Below, one piece after another: positions 55,929 to 64,000 of a stretch of DNA of 64,000 bases; within the stretch, counting starts at the first letter, position 1, and each line of letters opens with the position of its first letter. Source of the DNA: Mycogone perniciosa (Eukaryota > Ascomycota > Sordariomycetes > Hypocreales > Hypocreaceae); the NCBI GenBank assembly GCA_025331125.1, contig JAOALB010000154.1, positions 58,086 through 122,085 of the forward strand, given 5' to 3'. The notes under the pieces are model-generated. The model did not search any database. It saw only the letters and a program-made list of their open reading frames with translations, and was not told the origin of the DNA. The position numbers and the translations under genes were made by a program.

Positions 55929-57183
55929 CGCAGCTGTCGTCGCCCTTGGCGGGGTTGTGTAGAGACACTGACGAGGCTGAGGCTGACAAGTCGGCGACTT
56001 TGACCCTGGACCTCGCGGCTCGTAATATGGGTTTGGAACCCGGATTCTCGTGGGGGAGAAGGACTGTCGTTGCGGTTCTTTACGCCACCGACAAGTGCAA
56101 GATGGCCTTTCCAAAGAGTCGCATCTTTTCGAGACGTTTCCTGACCCTCCCCACTAATCCGGTTCGGCGAATCACTAGCAGACCCTGAAGCACGACCCAA
56201 TGGGCGCTGACAGGGGTTGTTGCAGGTCTTCTCTGGGTAAAAGGGTCCCGGCCGGCAGAGTATCGGAGAGCGGCTCCGTCACCACAGCTTCGCCCGGCGA
56301 TGTTACGTACTATATACTAGATATAGGCCCGGCTCTTGAATTGGGGACCTTTACCTAGGCCTTGCTTTACTTTTGCTTTGCCCTTTTCCCTTTGCAAATC
56401 TCCACACTACCCACCATAGAGGTTCATTAAAGTAGTACTTCGTACCTCGTACTCCGTACAGATACTACTATCAAGCAAGCTGCAGGTCTCGGAACGCAGC
56501 GCCAGGGCGGTCGGTATACACACAAGCGAACGAATCTCTGGGAGCCTGCTTTAGGGGGGGGCGCCATTCCCGCGCCTTGCAGGTCAGGCCCCGTGTCCTG
56601 CTGACCACTCTCACGCCGCCAGATGCCAGTCGTAGCACTTCGTACAAGGACAGGATCGGTTTCCTGACTTCTGAAGAGGCTCGTCCCACCAACCAACAGA
56701 CCTCAATTGGATCGCCGTTATCGCTGGCGGGCCGCTTCAGAGGATCAATAGTATCAATGAGACCGCCACGACGCCCGAGTTGGTGCAGGCGGTGGCCGAT
56801 GACTGCCGCGGGGAGCTAATTTATGACTCCGTGCTCCGTACCACTTATCGAGATCTGATGACATAGACTCCTTTTTTGTTCTCCCTACCTATGTTGGGTG
56901 TATATATATTCTCGATTCGCCACATCTCTTCAGTCTTGGAATTCGATTGCAATTCTCTCTCCTCAGGCATCGGTTGCCGATCTTAGTTTCTTGGCATCTC
57001 TAGATCTCCGGATCAAACCTCCGCAACACATTCCCCTCCAACAAAACACTCGTCTCTATCGCTTATAGACGTCATCTGTTACGCCTTTACGACCACGCCA
57101 TTACGAGTTCTCCTCTTAATAATTTCTAATTTTTATTCTCATCACCTCAATCCTTCAACGCAAACCGTCTCGGCATCACCAAC
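55929..57183. promoter_or_regulatory. Divergent intergenic region CLPTM1-type/LOG gene
   Basis: About 1.25 kb between divergent starts. TATATATA at 56901-56908 lies 276 bp before the LOG-type ATG and may serve its promoter. A GGGGGGG run and a TACTCCGTA copy (56450) are also present. No gene is supported in the stretch. Confidence 0.5.
56901..56908 (+). promoter_or_regulatory. TATA-like box, LOG-type gene
   Basis: TATATATA, about 276 bp upstream of the ATG; the following leader is pyrimidine-rich. Confidence 0.35.
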
Positions 57184-58022
57184 ATGACTGCTGATACCCC
57201 CGCCACCACGCAACCTGCCGGCCAGAACGGCACCTCCAATGGCAGCTCGAACGGCACACCTCGCACAAAGATTTGCGTCTACTGCGGTGCGAGTGGAGGA
57301 AACAATCCCGCGCATGTGGAAGTCGCTCGAGAACTCGCCAGAGTCATGGCCGAGAACGACATCGATTTGGGTGAGTCACTCGGTGTCTGTTGGCCCTTCT
57401 GGCTCCTTCTGGCTCCATGCTATCCCCACCAACAGCAAAACCATAGTGCACCTAAAGCTAACCACTACTCTATACGATAGTATACGGAGGTGGAACTGTT
57501 GGCCTAATGGGCGAAGTCGCAAAGACCCTCGTCGAGCTCAACGGCCCCGACTCCGTCCACGGCATCATCCCCGAAGCGCTAGTCAAGTACGAGCGAGACG
57601 GGACCTACCAAACCGTGAACAAGGACAACCAAGTCGTCCCCGAAAAGGCTGTGTACGGCCACACCACTGTCGTCAAGGACATGCACACCCGCAAGAAGCT
57701 CATGGCCGAGGAGGTCTTCAGCGGCGGTCCCGGCAGCGGCTTCATTGCCCTGAGCGGTGGCTACGGAACCGTTGAGGAGCTCTTCGAGACGGTGACATGG
57801 AACCAGCTGGGCATCCACAAGCGTGGCATTTGCCTTCTCAACGTCGATGGATATTGGGACGGAATCATCCAGTGGGTGGACAAGGCGGTGGAGTCAGGTT
57901 TCATTAAGCAGCCCAACAAGGATATCATGGTGACTGCTACCACAGCTGAGGATGCGGTGCTGGCATTGATGAACTACCGGGGTTCAGAGGCTACGTTCAA
58001 GTTGGAATGGGGCAAGCAGTAG
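57184..58022 (+). CDS. LOG-family phosphoribohydrolase (cytokinin-type nucleotide)
   Basis: LOG (lonely guy) proteins hydrolyse nucleoside 5'-monophosphates, in plants and bacteria releasing active cytokinin bases. Exons 57184..57370 and 57481..58022 with a 110 bp intron give 242 aa. The fold core starts KICVYCGASGG. A Rossmann-like glycine loop is VYGGGTVGLMGEVAK. The catalytic motif is SGGYGTVEE, where the plant and bacterial consensus has PGGYGTxEE; the conserved Arg/Lys region is DMHTRKKLM. The C-terminus continues with VTWNQLGIH and YWDGIIQWVDKA. The activity in this fungus is inferred from family only. Confidence 0.85.
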
Positions 58023-58333
58023 ATAGGCGTATGGCGTCAATGGGTCATGTTAATGCTGAGAGTTTCAAGGTTATACGAAGTACATTCTCCTCTTTACTGT
58101 TATCCCTGTTCTCAACCTGCGGCGTTCTATAGGGAATGGTTCTCTGGGCGGTTGCATACAAGGGCCTGGGGAAGTTATAGACGGGGTACTAGGTAGTTAC
58201 GTCATGAAACAGAGTAATGTTCATTCCAAGGTATCCTTTATTTTTGTCATTCAGTGAAACGTGCTGCCTGGGCAGCATATAATGGTACATAATCACGATA
58301 CCTGTCCCCCATGACACCAGCTCATATTGCCCT
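58023..58333. other. Convergent 3' intergenic region
   Basis: About 310 bp, no gene seen. Confidence 0.5.
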
Positions 58334-59239
58334 CTAGCTGTCAACCTCCATTCCCTCGCTCTCTGCTTGGCTCTCAACAACGCTTTCAATCCACTGTTGG
58401 ACATGGGCTCCTTCATACAGCTGGAATGGCTCAGTGGCCTTCTCGCTGTTAATACCGACCAAGCCAACGGACGTGTTCTCGATTGTCAGCTCCTTGTCCT
58501 GCACCAGACTCTCCTTCAGAGCCTTCAGGCCATGCTTTACCAGCTCCTCTCTCGAGCAGTCAGCAAATGCATCGATGTTTCTCTCCAGGTATGTCCTCGC
58601 CATCTGGCTTCGCGCGCCAATAGCAAACGCGTTCATCTCCTCCGTCATGCCTGAGGGCTGGAACTCGAACAGGTGGGGGCCGTCCTCGTCGACACCCGCA
58701 ACGAGCAGTCCAACGCCGTACGGCCGCTTTCCGTAGACCTGAGTGTTGATCTGGGCTTTGTCGCCGATCTTGCCGACGAGGCTGCGTATGGGCATGGCGC
58801 GGCCGTAGGCAAGGCGGTGGCCGAGACATTGCTGCTTCATAAAGTTGGAAAGGACGCGGGCATCTGATGTGAGGCCAGCAATGGCGATACCAGTGTGTTC
58901 GTCGATGGTAAAGAGCTTCTTCTGGTATGAGGACAGCTCCTCTGCGTTTCGCTGTGGTGTTGCGACACGTTAGCATGGGGATTTGGCTGAATGGGTTGGG
59001 TCGGGTCGTCGAGGAATGGAGGGACTTGCCTTGATTGCGCAAAGGACGGCGTGGGTTTTGCTGGCAATTCCTACAACCACCGATCCTTGCTTCACGGCCT
59101 CGCCCGCATATTCGATCTGGAAGATCCGACCCTGAGGGGAGCTAGATGCGGATGATGTCAGCCGTCGTTATAATGCTTTGGAAGATACAGGTTCAGCTCA
59201 CAAGGTGACGGAATCGTTATCGTAGTTGTTTCTGAACAT
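58334..59239 (-). CDS. pre5: 20S proteasome subunit alpha6 (Pre5/PSMA1 type)
   Basis: One of the seven alpha subunits that gate the 20S proteasome core. Exons 59239..59202, 59141..59030 and 58951..58334 give 255 aa. The N-terminus (MFRNNYDNDSVTF, then SPQGRIFQIEYAGEAVKQG) is the proteasome alpha N-terminal signature. The middle contains AIAGLTSDARVLSNF and the tail INTQVYGKRPYGVGLLVAG. The first intron is 60 bp with donor GTGAGC. The second (59029..58952, 78 bp) has donor GC instead of GT (AAG then GCAAGT), with a normal CACAG acceptor and conserved frame, so it is a GC-AG intron. The C-terminus is acidic. Confidence 0.93.
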
Positions 59240-60135
59240 GATGTTTCACTGGAGGCCCCAAAACCTCGAAGCGCAAGGAACGGTGAGTCGTGATGGCCAG
59301 GCAGTGGAGGAACGAGCTTGATGGCACATGTGTTGATGAAGGGAAACCAGCCAGGCAACCCAAGCTTCGTAGCCTCTGTGTGGCGCAAACAGCCACGCGG
59401 GGGATGCTTCCGCCACACCGCCCTGTGCTTACCATGAATTGTGGCTTGACCCCTGGGGCTCTATGGAGTACGGGGCATGGAGCAGAAGAACGCGGCATGC
59501 CGGCTGATTTCTTCCAAATAGTATATACGAAAGTGGCATCAAGAGCTATTCAATGGGTAATTTTGGAGCCATGGTACTCCATTTATAGTTTCAATTAGTT
59601 CGAGTCTCTTCTCCTCTCCAACCAGTAGGAGGTTGAAAACTATTTGGACGCTGCACAGTCCTGAAATGTTAAATCAGAGGCAAGGGTGATGTCGAAACAA
59701 ATCTCTTCGTTTTAAGGATTTTAATGATTTTATTTGAAGAAGAATGGTTTCCTCTGGACAACCGTTAGCTGTGGAATTGATACAGCCAATCGGTCTCTTA
59801 AGTGGTCGACATTCTTTGCCTCCGAATCCGGCGCTATGTCGTCAATTGAAGAAGCTCGTGCGGAGTCACAATTGGCACAACCAATCGTGATGGGGCATCT
59901 CATCAACCACCAACCTTTAGAACGCGAAACTTTCACTCAACTAATCCTCATTCACCATATACAAGTTCCAATTTGCTTCATCACTTATCGCAACACCTGA
60001 GGCAGGTGTAAGTAAAAACGGACAAACGCAGTGGGGGCTTTCGTTCATGAGTCATTAGGCTCACCACTATATTAAGAGCCAAAAAGAAGCACCAGACTCT
60101 GAACATCTTCATCGCATATCATCACCACTACCGCA
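59240..60135. promoter_or_regulatory. Divergent intergenic region pre5/serC-type gene
   Basis: About 900 bp between the proteasome start and the aminotransferase start. TATATTA at 60068-60074 lies 62 bp upstream of the latter. An open frame at 59734-60000 shows no recognised domain and I do not treat it as a gene. Confidence 0.5.
60068..60074 (+). promoter_or_regulatory. TATA-like box, phosphoserine aminotransferase gene
   Basis: TATATTA, 62 bp before the ATG; short CA-rich leader with ACCGCAATGGC start context. Confidence 0.5.
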
Positions 60136-61476
60136 ATGGCTACCAGAGAAGAGATCACGTACTTCGGCGCCGGCCCGGCCCTCCTCCCCACCGATGTCTT
60201 GGAGACTGCCGCCCAGGCTCTGGTCAACTACAACGGCACAGGCCTAGGAATCGCAGAGCATTCCCATCGCTCGGAGATTGCCAACAAGGTCATTGCCGAG
60301 GCCAAGGCTGATCTCGCCTCGCTCTTGGACATCCCTGAGGACTATGAGGTTCTGTTCATGCAGGGAGGCGGCTCAGGCGAGTTCGCTGCCACTGTGTACA
60401 ATCTCGTCGGCACATGGGTCACCAAAAAACGCAACCAGCTCTTTGAGCACGTGAAGGAGGGAGACAAAGTAAACCATCCAGCGCAGATGCAGGAGCTTCG
60501 GAATGCTGTGGATCGGGAGTTGAAGCTGGACTATATCGTCACCGGCTCGTGGTCGCAGAAGGCGGCGGCTGAAGCTAAGAGGCTTCTGGGGCCAGAGCAT
60601 GTGAATGTTGTTGCCGATGCTCGAGACGGCAACGAGGGCAAATTTGGCACACTCCCAGATGAGAGCACTTGGAAGCTCTCCAAGGATGCCGCATTGGTTT
60701 ACTACTGCGACAATGAGACTGTCGATGGCGTCGAGTTCCCTGGCTTCCCTCAGAGCTTGGCTCCAGGCCCAGACGGTGAGGGCCCTATTGTTGTAGCTGA
60801 CATGTCTTCAAACATCCTTTCGCGAAAGATCCCAGTGAGAAACTTCTCTCTCATCTTCTTCGGCGCCCAGAAGAACCTGGGCTGCACTGGTGTCACTGTC
60901 GTTGTCATCAAGAAGAGCCTGCTCGCTCCCAAGACACCTCAGCCTTCGGCAGCTCTAATGAGGCAAATTGGGCTACCTATTCCCCCAATCATCCTTCAGT
61001 ATGACACCATCGCCAAGAACAACAGCCTCTACAATACTCTCAGCATCTTTGAGTGAGTGAAATACGCCCCAGACCAAGCTACTCCGTGCTGACCTTTTTC
61101 CAGTGTATACGTCGCCGGGCAGGTCCTCAAGAAGCTCCTGAGCACATTCCCCAACAGAGTTGAGGGCCAGGAAGCCCTTGCGAACAAGAAGGCAGAGATC
61201 ATCTACGGCGCTCTGGATGTCCACCCCGAGGCATACAAGGTCGTCCCACATAAGACGGCACGTTCTAGAATGAATATCTGCTTCAGGGTCACACGCGGGG
61301 GCGATGTCGATGCTGCTGAGAAGGCATTCCTAAAGGAGGCTACCAGCCTGGGCCTTACTGGTCTCAAGGGCCACCGCAGCGTTGGCGGTATCCGCGCCAG
61401 CAACTACAACTCGATCACGCTGGAGGGGGCTCAAAAGTTGGCCAAATTTATTGACGACTTTGCCAAAGCTTCGTAG
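60136..61476 (+). CDS. ser1: Phosphoserine aminotransferase (SerC/Ser1)
   Basis: The PLP enzyme of serine synthesis that converts 3-phosphohydroxypyruvate and glutamate to O-phosphoserine and 2-oxoglutarate. Exon 60136..61052 and exon 61104..61476 (51 bp intron, donor GTGAGT) give 429 aa. Signatures: YFGAGPALLPTDVL at the start; LGIAEHSHRS; FMQGGGSGEF for phosphate and PLP binding; VADMSSNILSRKI; and the Schiff-base lysine in FFGAQKNLG (Lys about residue 246). The C-terminus has GLKGHRSVGGIRASNYN, the substrate-binding Arg region. This matches fungal serine-pathway enzymes. It converges with the ASXH gene. Confidence 0.96.
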
Positions 61477-61864
61477 GTAGCAGTCAGGTTGGTGTTGAGG
61501 GGCAGGTAGGTTTTGAGGGCGGGCGTTTTCATGGGCAGGCACTTTTTGGATCAACTGGGAAAATGTCAAATTCAACATGTTTGACATCATGAAGCATAGT
61601 TTGGGCTACCTACAAAAAAGCAATGGCAGGAATGTTGGGCTGGTAGGATCTCCATATCGTTTAAGTCTTGATTGCACCGATGCAAACGCATGAGTGCCCA
61701 AGCGTGAATGTTCAAATAGCTCTGGGGAAAGATGCTGCTTCATGAAACTATGCCACCATGGTCTATTTCCAGATATTACAACTCCAGTACTAATCACTAT
61801 TAGGCGCAGGATAGCTGTGTATCTTCCAGGCTTTCCGGATTCCCAGCAGCCCCAGATATACTCA
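61477..61864. other. Convergent 3' intergenic region
   Basis: About 390 bp, no gene seen. Confidence 0.5.
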
Positions 61865-62703
61865 TCAAGCCCGGGCTTCTGTCTCGTCCACGTCCATCTT
61901 CATCTCATCCAACTGTTGCGGAGATACGCACTCACTCTTCTGCCTTCCATCGATGCACATTGCATCTGTAGTTTTGCTTTCACTTGTCTCATTCGGCCTC
62001 TCGGGCTTGCCCATTGCTGTCTGCTCAGGCTGCGTCCTGCGAACTTTCATCTCCTCGGGAAGCTCGACCTCCCAATCCTCCTGCAACTTGGTAGTCAAAT
62101 AGTCATCAAAATCGCCGGCTTTCCGTCTCTCATGGGCACTCCAGGCCGACGCAAGCCACTCGGAGTTATGTCGCCCCTGCGCAATGTTCGCGGTGTAGGC
62201 GGCGCAATCGTAGCGAAAGCTATCATCGTTTAGGAGCGAGACAAAATTAGGACGCGCGTCTTCTGTTTCCGCGTCGAGGATGTGCTCCTTGTCCGGGAAG
62301 AGTGATAAAATTTCGGTCCTTTCGCTTTCATCGAGGACGCTCCAGGCCATGGGGTTTGAGAGAATCCGCTGTTTATCCAGGTCAGCCATCATGCACCATA
62401 GATGGATGAATGAGGAGGAGAACCGACCCTCAGATTGGCTGACGCGAGCGGTGATTTCGGGTCTGTGAGAATGCTCTCGGCATCCCACTTGGGCTTCTTC
62501 GGTGCTCGCTTCACGGGTCTCCTCTTTGGCCGCTCAGGCATGTCTTTGCCGCTGCCATTTTTCAAGGGTGATGATGGGAGTCGGTCCTTAATTGGTAGTA
62601 TCGGCTTCGGTGGGGTAAACGACAGGTCGGGTTCAGAGATAGAGGATAATGGAGATGATGAAGGATTGTTCATTTCTTCTGGGTCGCTTTTTCGGTCGGT
62701 CAT
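61865..62703 (-). CDS. ASXH (Asx homology / DEUBAD) domain protein
   Basis: Exons 62703..62428 and 62368..61865 (60 bp intron with donor GTCGGT, branch GCTGACC, acceptor AAACAG) give 259 aa. The N-terminal 75 residues are disordered and basic (ERPKRRPVKRAPKKPKW). The domain begins SILTDPKSPLASANLR and continues after splicing as ILSNPMAWSVLDESERTEIL, LFPDKEHILD, NDDSFRYDCAAYTANIAQGR. This is the ASXH helical domain known from Asx/ASXL chromatin proteins, which activate BAP1-type deubiquitinases. The C-terminus is acidic and polar. A chromatin or deubiquitinase-cofactor role is inferred from the domain. The start ATG at 62703 is the first in frame. Confidence 0.85.
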
Positions 62704-64000
62704 GATTGGGCAAGCTTTTGATGTTATTATGTGAGTTGATGGTGACGGTTCGACTGCAGTTTGACTGCGATTCAGAGCGCGGCTTCGGGATACCCCGATA
62801 GGATCAGTATTAAATCAGAGTCGTCCATCAGTCGGTCCTGAAATCACCGACCGTTATTCGGGCGAGTGACTTGTTCATAATTCCTTTTCACCTTATTTGT
62901 TAAATTGATGAGATTGATGGTATTTAAACCAATAACTTGCATGTCAAGTATCAAGTTCCAGGGTAATAACTGGAACAAACAAAGTGGTTGGTTTGTCCCA
63001 ACCCCGCCATGTCACCGCCATGAACGAGCCGCGAAAAAGTGCCAAACATCGCTCTACTACATATAATGCGTTGATCCCTTCATCAAGAAACTGAATAAAA
63101 AGCGCCTTCATTCCACTGTGAGGGGTATGGGCTGTCAATGCATATATACTATATACCTGATGATTGGGAGAGCTGTAGCCCAGATTCGCACCAACACTGT
63201 CACCATTGACTTTATTGAGGAGTCGCAATATATCGAACCTCCTTTCGATGCCTCAACGACAACAACATGCGAGTGGTTGCAAAATAATATACGGACACTG
63301 GGATCAGCCCGATATAGAGTATTTGATTATGGATGGGAGCTTGGAAGGGAAAAAGAAAACTGTCGAAATCGCTATCTGATACCACATTGCATTATACGAT
63401 AGACCATACTTCGTAGACAGAAATGATTTCATCACCCTAATTCGCATTAAACGGCGACATCCGTATTCCACTGGGAAATTCACTAAAATAGATTAATATC
63501 GTATTGAAACCAATTAAAATCACTGGGCTGCTCAAAAAGGACACCAAATAGTAGTCTGTCAGTGCCAGTTGTGTCAGGGAATTCAAGACTAACCTGAGTC
63601 CCTGGTCACATAGATGGTCTGATGACGGCTTCTACACACACACAGCACTTATCCATATCCGACTAAGTAGTAGCTTGGCGCTGGTGTACAAATGGATAGA
63701 TAAAGGCGGGTTATCCCCCGAGGAAGAGGAGGAAGAGACCAATACCGTTCTTTCTACCGAAGCCTTTGTCTTCTTGTGTATCTCTTGTATACATTATACT
63801 ACTAGCCATCTTCCTCAGACTTTGTCACTCCCCTCATAGTTGCCCGCTGTCTGACATATTGACTTGCCCAATGGGATTTATCAATCACAGATCAACAGTA
63901 TGAGGGCTCATTGACAGATGCATAAATGATAGAATTCGACACTCTTGCTTATCCCAAGTTAGGTGGGAAAAGCGGCTGCTTAAATACATGAAAACTTGCT
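62704..64000. other. Right-edge intergenic region
   Basis: About 1.3 kb to the window end, AT-leaning. An open frame at 63118-63402 has no recognised domain or start context. A TATA-like repeat (ATATATACTATATACC near 63139-63155) is present. I see no gene. Confidence 0.45.

Noticed and set aside
59734..60000. 88-codon open frame in the promoter of the aminotransferase gene
   Set aside because: Overlaps the probable promoter; no domain; no conserved pattern seen.
63118..63402. 94-codon open frame near the right edge
   Set aside because: No domain or start context, AT-rich flank.

Overview
This is a window of filamentous ascomycete nuclear DNA, most likely from an Aspergillus- or Penicillium-like member of the Eurotiales. 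The evidence is the many short introns (about 49-90 bp) with GTRAGT donors and CTRAC branch sites, the SepA-type formin, and the proteins typical of that group. I saw no rRNA, tRNA, CRISPR array or intact transposon.

Layout. The left block (1-19.4 kb) and right block (46.7-62.7 kb) are dense with conserved housekeeping genes. Left: the 3' part of SEC16 (COPII assembly), HUS1 (9-1-1 checkpoint clamp), a RING protein with a predicted N-myristoyl signal, a small one-pass membrane protein, the formin sepA, a U4/U6.U5 snRNP 27 kDa-type protein, and ER glucosidase I. Right: mitochondrial tRNA-modification GTPase MSS1/MnmE, Elongator subunit ELP5, the SNARE SEC22, a zinc-finger-like protein, a CLPTM1-family membrane protein, a LOG-type phosphoribohydrolase, proteasome subunit alpha6 (PRE5-type), phosphoserine aminotransferase and an ASXH-domain protein. 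Neighbours are mostly divergent or convergent pairs sharing short promoters or 3' regions.

The middle (about 19.5-46.6 kb) looks like an accessory, poorly constrained region: gene-poor, patchily AT-rich and full of lineage-specific or decaying genes. It holds two related F-box proteins, a protein-kinase-like pseudogene with a stop next to its DFG-like motif, a small secreted cysteine-rich protein, a Zn2Cys6 regulator whose zinc cluster is split by an intron, a secreted protein of unknown function, a secreted beta-propeller (SMP-30-like) protein, a heavily broken homologue of bacterial Tc/SpvB insecticidal-toxin B subunits (probable old horizontal transfer), a Gly/Arg-rich segment behind it, and a Ser/Thr-rich one-pass membrane protein.

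How the genes relate. The housekeeping genes serve the secretory path (SEC16, SEC22, glucosidase I), polarity and septation (sepA), genome stability (HUS1), tRNA wobble modification (MSS1 and ELP5 both act on wobble uridines, in mitochondria and cytosol), splicing, proteolysis and serine synthesis. No biosynthetic core enzyme (PKS/NRPS/terpene) is present, so the accessory region is not a classical secondary-metabolite cluster. All gene models and intron borders were worked out by eye and are unconfirmed by transcripts.
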